A stretch of DNA of 64,000 bases, taken from the NCBI GenBank assembly GCA_947000775.1, contig CAMQGK010000130.1, positions 3,974,001 through 4,038,000 of the forward strand. The letters run 5' to 3'. Positions 1 to 13,870 of the stretch are shown here, in pieces. The notes beneath the pieces are model-generated. The model was not told the DNA's origin. It did no database searches and saw nothing but the letters and a program-made list of their open reading frames with translations. Made by a program: the position numbers and the translations under genes. The stretch is from Pterois miles. Its lineage: Eukaryota > Chordata > Actinopteri > Perciformes > Scorpaenidae. The number at the start of each line of letters is the position of its first letter. Within the stretch, counting starts at the first letter, position 1.

Positions 1-1281
1 ATGAATATCTGGAAAGATTATCTTAAGAGCAATCAAATAATCTGGGCTTTGCTGACGATTGTCAGGGTATCACATCGTCTTGGTTTTTGCGGTGTGTACC
101 CAGCATCAGCAGAGCATATGCTACCAAAGCGGCTCTTTGCTCACACATACAACGCAGAAAAACAAATGCCAGATGTGGCTGCGAGCAATTCGGGTCAGCT
201 TTATGCGTCGCTGTCGGCTCCATTTAGCTGTCATGTGAATCAGGCCCCGGCGCTGGAGGTGAGGAGCAGGAAGCTGAAAAAGAAGAGCGACTGGCCGCCC
301 AACAGTGTGTGAGACAGCTCGGTGCCGATGTGCTTCACGCGCCGGTGGCTGTGTGTGTATAAACAGAAGGTCTCTCAGTAGCATGGAGGAGGGGAGGAGG
401 GGAGCAGTGGAGGGGGGTGAGACCTGGCAGCAGCCATTTCTGGCAAAACTGTACCAGAGCCTCTGCTATTCCAACATGCTTCCACACACGCCTGTCCTCT
501 GAAATCAAAAGGACAACCCCTCCCTTCCCTCATTCAGCTTGAGGGCCAAATAACACCTATGAAAAATTGAAATGGGCCGCTGTTCGCCCATCTCGACGCC
601 TGTGACCTGAGCGCCCCCTTTCTGTATCAGGTAGATGTGGACGGAGGAAGAGGGGGGAGAGGGCTGGGACTGTGAGCGCACCGCTACACCGGCTAATTGA
701 GCGGCGTGGGGGCCAGTGGGGAATGAACAATGCCGGCAGGAGATAAAGGAATGAGGAAAAAAAAAAAAAGGGGGGACAGGGAAAGGGCTGAAGTCAGCAG
801 AAGTAGGACGGCCACCAGCCACCTGTCCTGCCGCAGAGGACGGAGCCGGAGAGCTGGAGGCAGATGGCGGCAAAGTCACCCAGTCTCCCACCCCGCCTTC
901 CTCTGTCGGAATGCTTTTCCACGCTACACCTCCCTCGTCTCTTACCCCAGTTCCCTACCTCCTCCATTTCTCCCACAATGAACATTTCAGCCATTTAACC
1001 GATGCCCTTACACGGAACGACAGAATTAGCTTCACCTCCTCCGCTACTGAAAATTACGAGCGAGAAAGGTCAGTGCCGTCAGCATATCTTGGCATATCCC
1101 GCGTGACCGTGGAATAATTAGGGTGAGTTTTAGGAAAAGGAGTACCTAGATACATCCTACATTTGGAGAGGTCACCAAAATAAAACATTACAGGAGGCAG
1201 GCAAAGTCGATTCAAGGTGAAAAAAACTCCATTATGCATCTTTATATGCATTATTGTTCAAAAAACACAGTATTTTTCTCA

Positions 1282-1515
1282 TCTCAACTCTGCGGACTCT
1301 GCTCTAACTAGTTTTGTTTGCCACACTAGCCCCTAGTTTATGCAAACGTGATACTTTGTGACATCACCGCGTTACAGAAGAGAGGGCGGGACTTCAAGTG
1401 AGGCATTTCAGGCAGTTCAGGAGCAGCGTTCCTCCCTTTGGTGTGGACTCTGGGTTTTGTAACTTTGCAGACCTTTAACATGCAAGAAATCTACATAACA
1501 CACTAAAGAAAAAAG
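1282..1515 (+). repeat. Dispersed repeat, diverged copy of the MITE at 44032
   Basis: Aligns over most of its length with 44160-44425: shared words GGACTCTGCTC, GGCGGGACTTCA, CAGTTCAGGAGCAG and TTTGTAACTTTGCAGACC, with many substitutions. The left terminal part is missing or too decayed to place. Confidence 0.7.
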
Positions 1516-1834
1516 AAAAAGCACAAAAGCATATGTCGTCTTTACTGTTTCACCAAAAATGCTGATTTCAGCCACTGATTTCATCTATTCTTGTTTAAAT
1601 GTTGTTGCTGTTTGTTGAAAAGCTTGGTTTACATATAGAAATGTAGTGACAACATACAGCACCAGTCTCACTGTGCTGTTGGTGGATCTTGGAATTAATT
1701 AATGTTTTTCATTACAAAAAAGGGTGGATGCTTCTGTATGTGATTTTTCAGTGGCCACAAGAGGCAATTACAGTTCAGGATAATAGCACATTGAATTTCC
1801 CTTCATTACTCAAGATTCTCGAGTGATCTCCTTA

Positions 1835-2110
1835 AAGGAACAGTACGACATTTACATGTGATACGGGTCCTGCGTACGGGCGTGGCAAAATGGCTCTACA
1901 ACACCCCATATTTACTAGTGCTGACCCTCTTGTGCCACTTCTGGTTACAAAAAGCCACAAAACAGCAGCAACGGACAAAAATCAAGATAAAACCCAAGAT
2001 GGTGACGGCCAAAATACCGAACTTGAGGCTTCAAAAACTCCACAAAACAACGGGTGACGTCACTGTGACTATATCCACTTCATCTATAGTCTATGTACCA
2101 AACTGTCTCC
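1835..2110 (+). mobile_element. Probable teleost DNA-transposon remnant
   Basis: The sequence around GGTGACGGCCAAAATACCGA and GTGACGTCACTGTGACTA resembles an abundant teleost dispersed repeat recognised from memory. No second copy is present in the window, so this is not proven here. Confidence 0.4.
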
Positions 2111-2239
2111 CTAGCTTTATGCTAAGCTAATCAGCAGCTGGCTGTGATTTCTTATTTAGCATTCAAGCATGAGTGGTATCACTCTTGTCATCTAACTGAT
2201 AAATGTATCTCACAAACTATACTTTAAAGACATTATTAG

Positions 2240-2440
2240 CGAAACTGTAGTGTTACAGTAGCACAAGTGTCAGCAGACTGACTCGATATCTATCAAAGTT
2301 AGCTAACATTAGCCACCATATTCTACTGGTCATACCAGACCAAGTCAGGCTGTAGCAGCAACACCCCTGAGAGTACTGAACTGAGCAATGGTGCGTTTTA
2401 TTCTTATAAAGTTGACTTAAAATTTCCAAGAGGAAGTTTG
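2240..2440 (+). repeat. Dispersed repeat, also at 31808 and 46935
   Basis: Shares AGCTAAC(A/G)TTAGCCACCAT, CATACCAGACC, GGCTGTAGCAGCAA and ACTGAACTGAGCAATGGT with 31808-31960 and 46935-47045. Copies are about 100-200 bp and diverged. Confidence 0.65.
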
Positions 2441-3311
2441 CGTCATTCTTAAAAGTAGTGTAGTTTAACTTTAAGTTTCTTTTTGCTCATTTAAATTGCT
2501 GCGACTTCCATCTTTCCTTCATTCCTACAACCTCTGGACCCACCTCTCCCTCCTGCAGCTGCCCCATGCTGGTGTCATTCTGCTCCTCGGGGTAACATCG
2601 ACACAGGAAGTCGGTAGATAAGCCAGGATTTGAGCGCCAGATTATCTGCCTGCCTGACTCCCTCGCTCTGCCTTCCCCTCCGACCACGAGGCCAGATTGG
2701 CCTGAATCCTATTTTTAGGCTGCAGCCAAAGACACAATCCTTTTCCTTTCCTGGATTTCCCTGACCACACTCGAAGACATTTTGTGAGCACCATCAGCAC
2801 CAGTTTTACTTTTAAAGCCAAATTAACAAATTTTCCAGTGGTCCCAAAGCACACGAGTTGCAAAGACATAGAGACCTAATTAATTTATTTGAAAGTGATC
2901 TCAGCCGTTGCCCTGAATCCCAAGTTAGCTTTAATGTCTCCCATGGAGGATACATGAAATTCACTAGTTTCGACGAGCAAATGATTGTTTCCTCACTCGG
3001 TTTCTGCGGTGACCGACCTCGGTGATGTGGCAAGCCGAGTCCCACATTATTATTTCTGTCCGTGCAGGCGATACTTTTCAGGAATAATTTGTCTTGCCGA
3101 AGCAGCCCGGGAAAACTCATCTTGAATGCCGCAGGTGACAGGAGATCCCCAGGGCAGCTGGGGTTTGACGTTGACTGCTACTGAATTTTCATGGAGTGAA
3201 AAGTGAGTGTGGAAGAAAAGTGAAAATCACTCCAGGTACGGTCAAGCTGCTGACACCTCTAACCTCCGTGAACAGTCGACTAATATGGCGGGTTGTGGAA
3301 ACGTTGGGGGG

Positions 3312-3334
3312 AAAAAAAAAAAAAAAAAAAAAAA
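3312..3334 (+). repeat. A run of 23
   Basis: It lies 74 bp beyond the donor of the R3HDM1 coding exon. On minus it is a T run in the intron. Confidence 0.95.
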
Positions 3335-3407
3335 GAGCACTTTTGTGACAAAAAGTCATTCATTCAGTCTCTATAATACCAGTCAGTATATATGGCTGTC
3401 TCTTTAC

Positions 3408-3609
3408 CTGTACGTCCCGCTTATTGTTGCTGCCATGTTCATCTCTGCTGCTCTGGCTCTGGTCGGCGACCTCAGAGTTGCCGGCGTTGTTGTCTTTTGG
3501 AGATGGCACCGCGACGGCCGCTTCGGAGACCTTCATCGTTTCAGTGTCGACTGAATCGGACATTCTCATTGCAAAGTCTTACTGGGAGATGCTGGCGAAT
3601 ACAGAGAAC
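3408..3609 (-). CDS. r3hdm1: R3HDM1 first coding exon (start codon at 3569)
   Basis: R3HDM1 is a cytoplasmic R3H- and SUZ-domain protein thought to bind RNA (family knowledge). On the minus strand the acceptor GTCTCTTTCAG ends at 3610. A 40-base leader then precedes ATG at 3569-3567. The product starts MRMSDSVDTETMKVSEA, close to human R3HDM1 (MRMSDT then ETATMKDLEA) and unlike R3HDM2. It continues acidic and Ser-rich for 54 codons to the donor CAG|GTAAAG at 3407. The R3H domain itself is not in the window. The next exon (the basic KLKLVRSLAV segment) was not found down to base 1, so the intron leaves the window. Head-to-head placement with ZRANB3 agrees with human synteny. Confidence 0.78.
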
Positions 3610-6600
3610 CTGAAAGAGACAGAAATGTCCGTGAGGGACGGTTTGTCTTTTGAGAAGTTACAGGGAAGAAACACAAAGTTTACGTGATTGCAAATTACGA
3701 TGAAGCTGCACATATTCATTATTATATTGTGTTTTATTGAAGAACAGGAACATACACAACACATATACCATAAAAGTCTGGCTTCAACTGGTTTGGAGCA
3801 AATAAACTCGGCTACAGTGTAGTTTTGTCAGACGTTGTCGCTACAGGCTACGCATGGCTGTAATCTGACTGTTAACAGAGTAAAAGAAGAAGTAGAGGTT
3901 GCAAACTGGAAACAAAACAAGTCTGCTTGCCCATCTAACCATCTATAAGAGAAAAATGGAGAGAGCTCTTCAGGAATTTGTTTCAATCGGGCGAGTTTTA
4001 ATTGTTCAATCATGTCAGCTGGTACTGACCATGTGTCATGTTGTCCGGAGACAAAGAGAAGCATCCACTGGGAATATCCAGGAAGATGGCGGCGGCAGAA
4101 ACAGCATGCGAGTTACATGTTTGCTGTATCAGAATTGTGTCAAAGACAAACAACATCTCAAGCGAGCATAGAAACGTTTTATCAGATTTTCTCATTTCCA
4201 CGCAGCTTTTTTAAATGCGACAGGGATGTACTGCAAACAACTGTCGCAACCGACTATTATTTTGAGACAGTCGAGTAGTTTTAATTGGAGCTTAATTTAT
4301 GAAAGGTATATCAATGAATATTTAGGTAGACATGCTCAGACGAGCCAAAGCTGTTTTTGGAGACTATATATTGGGCATAATTCCTTTAAAAAATAATTTC
4401 AACAATCTTTATAAAAATATGAACAACAAACGAAAACTGTGGCTGAACACCTTTTTTCACCATAACTAAGATGAGACGGCACTAACGTCACTCAATACTA
4501 ACTGTGATATGAATGTGCAAAAAAAGGAGGAGACCAAATATTAGTAGTAGACTGTTTTTACTCAAGTTAACAATGAGAACAGGGCTTGGGAGAAAAAAAT
4601 AGAGGGACAATTTGGCTAGACTAGATTGATATCAACCAAACCAGGCTAAATATGATAGAAGCTAACAAGGACACTTGATACAGGACCAAGACTAAATCAA
4701 AAATAGTGGACAAAATAACATCAATATTAGTATCGACCTCAAAAATCCTGCACCAGTCATTAACTGCACAAATTCTACTAGCAAATATACTACTATACAT
4801 TAGCATATACTACTTTATGTGGCATGTGCCAAAATGCTTGTATATATCCTGACTCAAGAATACATTTTCACCAGTTAGAGCCTATTTATTATTTCATAAA
4901 TAACAGAACACAACAACAAAATAATCCTATAACTACTGAATTAAAAGGTATGAACTAGAGATCATTGCATTAGCAGCTTTGTGACGATGTTCAGGAAAGG
5001 TCTGGGGTGTGTCCAATGGCTGTGGAAGCCTGCGGTCACTTTCATTCACTACACTGTGTAAGAAAAACAATTTATCATCATTAAGAACATATCTGGATAA
5101 TACACACAAGGAAAATAATCAATAAGTACAATAACACAGGTCTACATGATGAAATAGACAAAATTAAATACATACAGGGTGTATTAAAAAGGCATTAATG
5201 GTTCATAAAAGTAAAAACAGTCAATAAACGTTACATGAAGAGAGCTATTTATCCATAAAGTAATAAATAAAACTTACTTGTTCATACTGCATCATTAAAT
5301 GAGTGCTCTTCATCCGTGGTGCGCTCCATGTTGAGGAGTGTCTGGTAATGATAGTTTTATTTTGAAAATACCGCAGTAGTAATAAGTAAACGATTGGCTG
5401 CATGTGTACAAAGTCTCTGTGGGAAATTAGCATCTGGAGCCTAACAAATGTTTTTAGAGTTGTTGTCGCAGTAGAAACGCAGGTGTAACTTACGGCTTTA
5501 CCGATGGCCCCACATCTGAATGGAATTCAGCCATTACTAATGTCATTACAGTTACTTCTGTGTTTGACAACTCGACGCACGCTGGGAGAGCAGTCTATGA
5601 AGTGGCAGGAGGAGGAGGAAAAGGGTGTTTTTGTGTCATCGACACAGTCGGCCATCATCAGTCACTCCCGTGTCTGCGCTCTCTCACAGCTCGGCAGCTG
5701 CTCGGCTGCAGACAATGGACGGGATCGGCCGAGACACGGCGGGGAGGACAGTTTGGTCCTGTGAGATCCAACAGCTTAACGTCACAGCGCCTGTCTCCAC
5801 TTTGGGGCCAAGGAAATAATAAACCTTTGACATGGATGTTTCGGTGTTAGGAGGAGGCGTGCAGGGTCAAGGGTCCAGCTGCACCCAGCTGATCCCAACC
5901 TTTTTTGGAGCACCAATTGGAAAAATCTGGTGAACCGAAGTTGTTGCGGTCATTCTACATTTCCTCCAACATAAAGCCGACACTGAACCTTTAATCAAAT
6001 TCCTGTGTGGCTGCTCAGATACACAGATATCCAACCAGATCACGTCCTCAGCGTTTATATTTAACTCCAATCTGTCTTTCACATGGAGGGTATTTTCTGC
6101 CATGTCAGCTATTAACAACAGGTTGGTGTGGAAGATATGATTTTTACTTGGCAAGTGTTTTTCTATTACTTAATAAAATGCTGTTCAATACTTCATAGAA
6201 ATAGAGAAGAAATAAAATATAGGAGTATAACGGACATTCCCATTCAAATCATCATAGCAGGATGGTCAGAACGGCGGCCATTTTTACGTGTACCATTGCG
6301 GCCGCTTTAACAGTCTGATTTCAGCCGACTTCCGAATAAATGAAGCTGGCTTGGAAGTCGTAGACTGACTGAGGTGAGGTTGAGCCGTAACGCTAACTAA
6401 ACAAGCAGAGGAGTAGTAATGTTACGAAGCACAGAAAGTAAACAAACAGCTTCATCCAGACACTCTTTTTCTAGTGGAGGAAAGCGCATTGCAATTGCCA
6501 GATGATTGACAACTTTGTTTGGCTCGTTTGCTGTAAAAGTTATCGGCGGGCTGCACCGATTACGGATATTGAGCCGAACAGCGAACGGCGCCTGAAGATG

Positions 6601-6721
6601 ATAGAAAATGTGTTTGGGATGCAGTAAACTGACCATCGACACATCCAGGGTGCGGACCCTATTTTTTCCCTGATAACGAAACGATGTGTGTTGAAATCGG
6701 CAGGACGACGGCTAGTTAACG

Positions 6722-6990
6722 TTAGCATGACTGTGCTGCTCACTGGCTGCTAACAGCTAACGTTAACTAGCGCTCCTCCTGCTTATTTCAACACTATTCA
6801 GTAAAAATTGATGGTAAATTACACTATTGTGGTGTGTTCACATGTAATCTTGCGAAAGATGTTTTCACAGCAACGTAAAATAGATAATAGAGAGGGAATT
6901 ATGAGCTGTTTAACTTCTTAACAAAATACAGTATGTGAAAGGTAATAAAGGAGTGGATGTTGAAGTACACGGGATTTATTGTTTACTTTT
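6722..6990 (+). repeat. Dispersed repeat C, copy 1
   Basis: Aligns with 9340-9640: shared GCTAACAGCTAA(C/T)GTTAACTAG, GTTTTCACAGCAA, AGAGAGGGAAT and GTGGATGTTGAAGTACA. Pieces in the opposite orientation are seen at 38655-38830 and near 62165. Confidence 0.7.
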
Positions 6991-9339
6991 GTTTTTTACT
7001 GTATATCCATCCAGATCAACGTATCGTTACACCTCTAAATATGATGTCTTTGCTTCAAACATTCTGCATAAAACATGGAGATTTTCTGGGCTCATTTGGC
7101 AGCGTAACCCCCCTATTTTTCAAAATAAAAGAACTCTACATTATTGCCAATATTGGAGCGTTAGTTGCTTTGCACCTGTGGTCTGTTGCATGAAATAACG
7201 GTGTAATGGCGTGACCTCCCTCTGTCAAAGTCATGGTGCGAGTTCATCCTGCTGATGTGCCCTAATTATGCAGTCTGGCCCCATGCAGGGAAACACACAC
7301 AGAAGGGAGGGCAGACATCTGGTACATGAGAGCTATGATTAATAGGTTAATTAGAAACGGGCTCATCAAATTCACTTTGCACATCAAAACTGGATCCGCA
7401 CATGACAGCACCTACTTCTGTGCTTGAGTGTGTGTACGTGACCGGCGGCGTGTGTTCACCAATCAGCGGGGCCTCTCAGCCTATTTGCCCGCCAGTGATC
7501 AGAGCCATTTTCCTATCTGATCGCCGAGCAGCAGAGCGGGCCGGCTGAGACTTGATTGTTTATCTCCGTCCCAAAAGAGCTGAGACCGTGAGCGGGAGCG
7601 GCACTCTTACAAAAAAAAAAACAAAAAACAATGGCATCCAGTTCCTCCATGTCAAAGTAATTGACTTCTAGTGAGGTCCGCTGCTCTCCTGAGCTCGTCT
7701 GCCAGGCAAATGTAGCGCTAACCCAATGGCGTGCGAGGCTAGGAGGTTAGCTATAATGCAGCCGGGCGCCAGAGAGTCAGACGCTGAATTTCAATGACCT
7801 GTCAGAGGGTTTGACAAAAGCAACGCCGGCTGCTGCTTTACATTATTTTTACATTCTGAAGGAAAACAGCTTAATACTCCAGAGTGCCGCGCACGCCTCT
7901 GAATATTTAGTGTCTGCTGCTGACATTTTGATGAGTGGAGTCTCTTGAGTTGCTCTGTTGAAGACTTGCAATATTGGACGGATATTTTTCAAGAGCCAGG
8001 CTTGTGACGGATCGCTGTTTTGTCCCTCACCGAATCATTCATTCTTCCAAACACATTTTATCATGGGACCTGAGTGTGTAGGACTGAATTTGGCTTCAGA
8101 CTTTGATGCATTTGAATGCCGCCCTCTCGTCTCTCACGGCTGAGGTAATTGCACTGCGAGCCTGTTTAACATCCCTGATGTTTCGGCTGCATAAGTAATA
8201 TAGATCATCATTTCATCCTTAGTGTTGCATTAAGGAAATGTCTGGGCATTTAAGGGAGCAGCAAATTGGTCTCTTGACTGAATATTTTTCTTAAGGCTCC
8301 CTTAATATTGTAATGTCATATTACGGATTATTCACTCAATATAATGATAGTTATCTGCTTTCATGCTGCAGCACTGGAGCTGAGGGAAACTTGTAACTCA
8401 GAAGCAGAATAACTGTTGTGCTCGATCGGGTGAATTTTTGCTTTCTTACTTGTCAGTCAGCATTTTAAAAATATTGTATTACAGGCTAACACGGTGCATA
8501 CCATTAGGTTTGAGAATGCCAAATGTTTCCCGTTGTTTGTTCACATTAAAATAGAGATGCCATTAACATTATAAAAAGCCTAACATACCTGATTTGTGCA
8601 TCAAATGTTGTATACATGAGGGTAGTTTGTTTCGTATCCTTTGGGGATGCCCAATCATGCAGTATTACGAGATAATGATTTTATCCATGGCCACAAAAGA
8701 GGAGCTTCCACTGTGCCCTAAATTGCGTATTTTTGGATGTTTCCCAGCAAACTGTGAGCTTAATAATACACGTAAGAAGGTGATTATATTCAGTTTACTT
8801 CAAGCTTAACATAAAAATTGCTCTGTCATGTAAATCTATGAACACACCAAGCAAGCAAAAGTTGGGTTGATGGACCGTTGCATCGTCTGGCTATGGAGAT
8901 TTATAAGATTTGGGAGTCATTCATAAACTTTCTGGAGGGGGAAGATTTTGCTAAGACCTTGTAATGATCTACTATTCATTTTTATTTATTTATTTATACA
9001 TTATACATATTCATTTTGAACACTTTTGTTATTAGTAAGAGTTTGATTTTTTTCTTTTTTCTCCTTCATTTCCACCAAGACGTGATCTTTGTACCTTATC
9101 AGGAGTCCGGCAGCAGAATGTGCCGTCACTTACGTTATATTCAAAGTGCCTTTATGTGTTGTGTTAAAGTTTGTTAGCAATGTGTCAGTGTACGTTATTT
9201 TTTCTCTGAGAAAACATTCAATAGACATATTTGTCAAAAAACGGGGCATGTAAATTGGCATGTTGGGCTGGTAAATCAGTTGAGAGATGCACATGTAAAG
9301 TTTACAAGCTGAACTGCGAGTGAGACTTTCTGTTATCCT

Positions 9340-9640
9340 GGAAAAAGTCAGCTGCTAACAGCTAATGTTAACTAGTGAGGCATCATTGCTTTACATTATG
9401 GTGTGTTCAGGCACTACTCAGTAAAAATAGGGCATTTTTTTCAATTATAATGTTTATGTGGTGTGTTCAAATGTAATGTTGTAACATGTAGTTTTAGGTG
9501 AGAAGCTTGAATAAATCCAGATGTTTTCACAGCAATATAAAACAGATAACAGAGAGGGAATGAACCAACAAAAAACAGTATGTTGAAGGTAATAAAAGAG
9601 TGGATGTTGAAGTACATGGGATTTATTGTTTTACTTTTGT
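9340..9640 (+). repeat. Dispersed repeat C, copy 2
   Basis: Longer than copy 1 by an internal stretch (ATGTAGTTTTAGGTGAGAAG region). Same order of shared words and same orientation. Confidence 0.7.
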
Positions 9641-10229
9641 TTTCTGTTTTTTGACGACTAATAAATCAAACAATTTGTATAGATGCAAGTAAAAGTTGCC
9701 TTTGGGCTAGTAAACTTGCCGACCAGGCAAGTGAAACAAGCCTCAAAACTGAGTTTATGTCTGGACTGTGTGTGGCCAGTCTGTGAATTTATGGCTAAAT
9801 TGTTATAAAAACGGTCATGTCTACAATGTTAAATCCAGCAGTACACGTCCTCCAGGTACCGTGAGGACACTCGGGGAATATAAACAATACAACTAAAATC
9901 TGAAAACATTTTAAGAAACAGACTACGCCACTGCTGAATCTCATTTCATTTTAGAGCTAGATCGCCTAGTTTCACAGGTTGGTCCAAGTTTCATGAGCCG
10001 GACACGTCGCACTCATTTGCAATACCTGGCTGACCAATCAGGTAACTTCATCACTATTTTCACTTGTCTGACTTTTATATGGTTAATCTAATTAAAGTAC
10101 CTCGATTTAGAAATCTGAGCTAAAAGTGTGTTCAAGTATTGGTCATTTTTGATGGACTTGATGTTGCACTACTATTTTACTGATGACGTACTGCTGTTGA
10201 GAAAAAGGTCACGGTGCTTTGGAGGTATA

Positions 10230-10760
10230 ATATTGGGGTATAACGAGAGCTTCATGTCAGAATAACAGGAAACAGCATAATGTTTAATCTTATGTGTAAC
10301 ATTACAGGGGATCTACTAGCTGAAATGGAATATAATATCCATAACTATGTTTTCGTTAGTGTATAATCACCTGAAAATAAAAATCGCTGTGTTTTCGTTA
10401 GCTTAGGACGAGCCCTTCATAGCTACATAAGGAGCGGGTCCTCTTCACGGAGTCCGCCATGTTGCACCGCCATGTTTCTACAGTAGCCCAGAATGGACAA
10501 ACCAAACACTGTTTTAACATCACCTGAAGGCCACCATCCAACACAGTGTAAAACTGTGATACCACCAGCCGACATCTAGCGTTATTACGGTAAAAATGAC
10601 CTCTGAGCGAGGTAAACGGCGTTACCACGGTTTTGCACTCGGCAGCCTGCGTCACCCCGGTCCTGGAAAGGCAGGAGTGAGCGGAGGGGTACTCAGCTGG
10701 TTGCAATCTGCAACCACACCACTAGATGCCGCCAAATCCTACACACTGTCCCTTTAATGC
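10230..10760 (+). mobile_element. Probable teleost dispersed repeat
   Basis: Words such as GGAGCGGGTCCTCTTCACGG, GTCCGCCATGTTGCACCGCC and CACTAGATGCCGCCAAATCC are remembered from abundant perciform repeats. It ends with CACTGTCCCTTTAA. Single copy in this window, family not named. Confidence 0.45.
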
Positions 10761-12867
10761 TTCAATGGAAGTGATGAATGGTGAGTCAACATGTGAATGA
10801 ATGTGTTTCAACTGTGTAGCTTTAGATGAAATGAATGTTGATCTGTATATTTTTAACACAAAAACATATTTGACATCACATATTTGGTAAAAGAATGTTT
10901 TTTCTCAATATCTTTATAGGACTCTATTCTTGACTTGCAATCATTGCAATAATGGGAAGATAAATGTCTATTTTTGTGCACTAAACGGAAATATTTGGCG
11001 ACACCAGAAATAACAAAAATAACATTATAAACATTATTTAATAATTATATGCTGAAATAGCATATAGGTTAAAATAGGGTCTTTCTTCATCGAAGATGGA
11101 AAACCAAAACTCACACATTGTGTAACTGATTGTACACAAATGTAACCTGGTAGCTAATGTAATGATTCATGAAGTTTTTTAAAGAAACTTCAATTAAGTT
11201 ATTTGCTAAGTATTATCGATTTATCAGCAGATATGGAAATAAAGCAGATCAATTAACTCTGCATTCTTTTCCTGGAAATGTATTAAATAAATTACCAGCT
11301 ATTGGGAAACAGTGGAATATAACAATCAATGTTTATAATAAAGTAATTTTTGATAAATTTTAAGGTAACTATTGGGGTAATTTGGCAGTAATTCCAAAGA
11401 CATTTCAAATAGGCTACTTACTAATTATCACTTCATTAGTATGACATTTACAGACCTGTAAAATTAAGTGTTACCAAATATTTCTATATATATCGACATC
11501 ATACTGGGCTCTTAGTGTTGTTTAATAATTGTGGAGCTCTTAATTACATCTATGACATCTATGAACCAACAAGTAGAGAAAGGAAATGCAAACATTTGCA
11601 TTTTCATTCGCTGACTGTCCATTCTTGTTAAACAGAAACAAAGAGGAGACGTACTTGTTGCGTAGCCAGTGGTGGTTGTGGCGAAGGAGGATGTGGCTGG
11701 TGAAGTCGATGAGGCTGAGCCTACCGATGCCATTGGAGACTTCTTTGCCCATGTCTGCTTCAGCTGCTCTGAACGGCAACCGGGGCCTCCCACACCCTCA
11801 TGACCCCTGTTGACCTGCAACCGAGAGAGGCACGGGGTTAGCACTGCGATGCTAGGGGCTGAGCGAGGTCGGAGGTCACCGACACCGAGGTCGCGTGGAC
11901 TGACAGCAGCCGGGACGTCAGCAACTCTGAAATATCTGTGCGTCGGAGCAGAAAAAGTAGAGAAAGCGTGGCGGCTGTGTATTCCGGGGCCTGTGCGTGC
12001 CTATGCGCCATAAATAATTGATGAGCACAGAGATGGGAGTGCGGCGGAGGCAACAGGAGAAGGCACCCCTGCCAACCTCGTAAAAACCAGGCATTAGGAA
12101 TTCAGAGGGCAGCGGGGGGAAGATAGCATTTCTCAGCTGAAAATCCTCTGCCATTTGGTGGCACATAAATTTAAAATCGTCTACAATCTTTATTTTCCAG
12201 CAAATTCCTTTCTAGCTGAACTGCAGGGTGACACCAGTTGGGCAGGGCAGACATGTAGAAACGCCAACAACAACAAAATAGTGATATAATGTTGGAGGAA
12301 AGTCATCAGGGTTACTAGATCAGTATTTTACGGCAAATTATGGTGTTGAATGGCTGCCTCAATTAACCACGTTCCCCCTCTGCGCGGTGAAAAAGTGACA
12401 TCTTTGCACAACTTTATTGGGTTGCAGCTGGTCGTAGTCGCCAAATCCAGATGATAAACATCAGATTAGAGAGACAACTAACAAATGTTTTCATTATCAA
12501 TTCATCTATTTAATTATTAAATTGGTCTATAACATGTGAAACATGCACATCATAATCAAATGACATCCAAGGGGACAAAACCCAAACCGGTTCACAATAG
12601 TAAGAGAATATGGAAAATATCACAATATGTTATGATACTGTATAGATTTTCAAAAACACTACTGATTTTTAATTAACAGTTTACATGCAAAGATTTACTT
12701 TGAATTTTCTTGATATGACAACAGAATAGAAGAAATTTCTTTATATGACAACAGTTGACAAAAAAAAAAAACCAACACAATGTATCACCTTACCTGCCCA
12801 ACATTACAAATATACAGCCCATATTTACAGCAGAACCAATGCTTGACATTCATTTTCCAATCTACAG

Positions 12868-13218
12868 CTACAACGATTAATCAATTAGATGTCAACTATT
12901 AAATTAATCGCCAACTGTTCTGATAATCGCTTTCCGTTTGAGTAGATTTTTAAGGTTGACTTCAGCTTCTTAAATGTGAGTATTTTCTGGTTTCTTTCCT
13001 CCTCTATGACACTAAACTGAATATCTTTGAGTTGAGGACAAAACAAGACATTTGTGGACGTCAACAAACAACTAATCGATTAATCGAGAATGCAATCGAC
13101 AGACTGACAGACAAGGAAAATTGTCATAAGTTGCAGCCCGAAATGGAACCAATATTGGCATTTTTGCGATCGATTATCAAAATGGTTGACTCTGTCCAAC
13201 GACTAATGCATTAATTAG
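12868..13218 (+). repeat. AATCG-rich element, tandem copy 1 of 3
   Basis: Starts CTACAACGATTAATCAATTA and continues with ATGTGAGTATTTTCTGGTTT and ACTAAACTGAATATCTTTGAG. The same order recurs in two adjacent copies. The end motif resembles a common teleost MITE whose ends contain GATTAATCGATTAG. Confidence 0.7.
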
Positions 13219-13586
13219 AGCTGCAACAATTAATTGATTAGTTGTCAACTACTGAATTAATTGCCAACTATTTTAATAATCAATTCAATTGGTTTGAGTT
13301 CAATTTTTTTAGGAAAAAAAAGTAAATTCTCTGATTGCAGCTTTTTAAATGTGAATATTTTCTGGTTTCTTTAATCTGTGACACAAAACTGAATATCTGA
13401 GTTTTGGACAAAAGACATTCGTCATCTCAGGCTTTTTAACCATTTTCTGACATTTTGTAGAAATCAAAAATGATTATCAATAGACTAATAGGTAATAAAA
13501 ACAAATATTAGTTGCATCCCTAAATGGAACCGATGTTTGACATTTTATCAAAATGGTTGCTGATTCATTTTCTGTCTGCATTAATT
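13219..13586 (+). repeat. AATCG-rich element, tandem copy 2 of 3
   Basis: Starts AGAGCTGCAACAATTAATTG. Shares ATGTGAATATTTTCTGGTTT and AAACTGAATATCTGAGTT with its neighbours. Confidence 0.7.
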
Positions 13587-13870
13587 AGAGCTGCAATGAT
13601 TAATCGATTATATGTCACCTATGAAATAACTACTTTGATAATCGATTAATCTGTTCGAGTCTTTTCATCTTTTTAAATGTGACTATTTTCTGTACTAATA
13701 GTTTCCTCTGTGACAGTAAACTGAATATCTCTGAGTTGTGGACAAAATGTCGCCTTGGGTTTTGATCAGCATTTTACCCCATGTTCTGTCATTTTATAGA
13801 CGAAAGAAAACGATTGATCAATAAACAATAAAAACAATAAAAGCAACTGTCACTCGCAGTCCTACCAATA
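13587..13870 (+). repeat. AATCG-rich element, tandem copy 3 of 3
   Basis: Starts AGAGCTGCAATGATTAATCG. Shares GTAAACTGAATATCTCTGAG and GTGGACAAAATG, and is shorter at the right end. A reversed relative lies at 49490-49690. Confidence 0.7.

Larger units (their letters stand above)
1..3407 (-). other. R3HDM1 intron (continues left of window)
   Basis: No exon supported. Holds GC-rich low-complexity purine sequence (360-900), the dispersed repeats at 1282-1515, 1835-2110 and 2240-2440, and a 23-base A run at 3312-3334 next to the coding exon. Confidence 0.6.

Noticed and set aside
3408..3569. R3HDM2 as the identity of the minus-strand gene
   Set aside because: R3HDM2 starts differently (MSNSNTTQE); MRMSDS with TMK and the ZRANB3 neighbour favour R3HDM1.
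11512..12166. Overlapping 70-110-codon frames on both strands
   Set aside because: No splice signals or family resemblance; apparently unique R3HDM1 intron sequence of higher GC.
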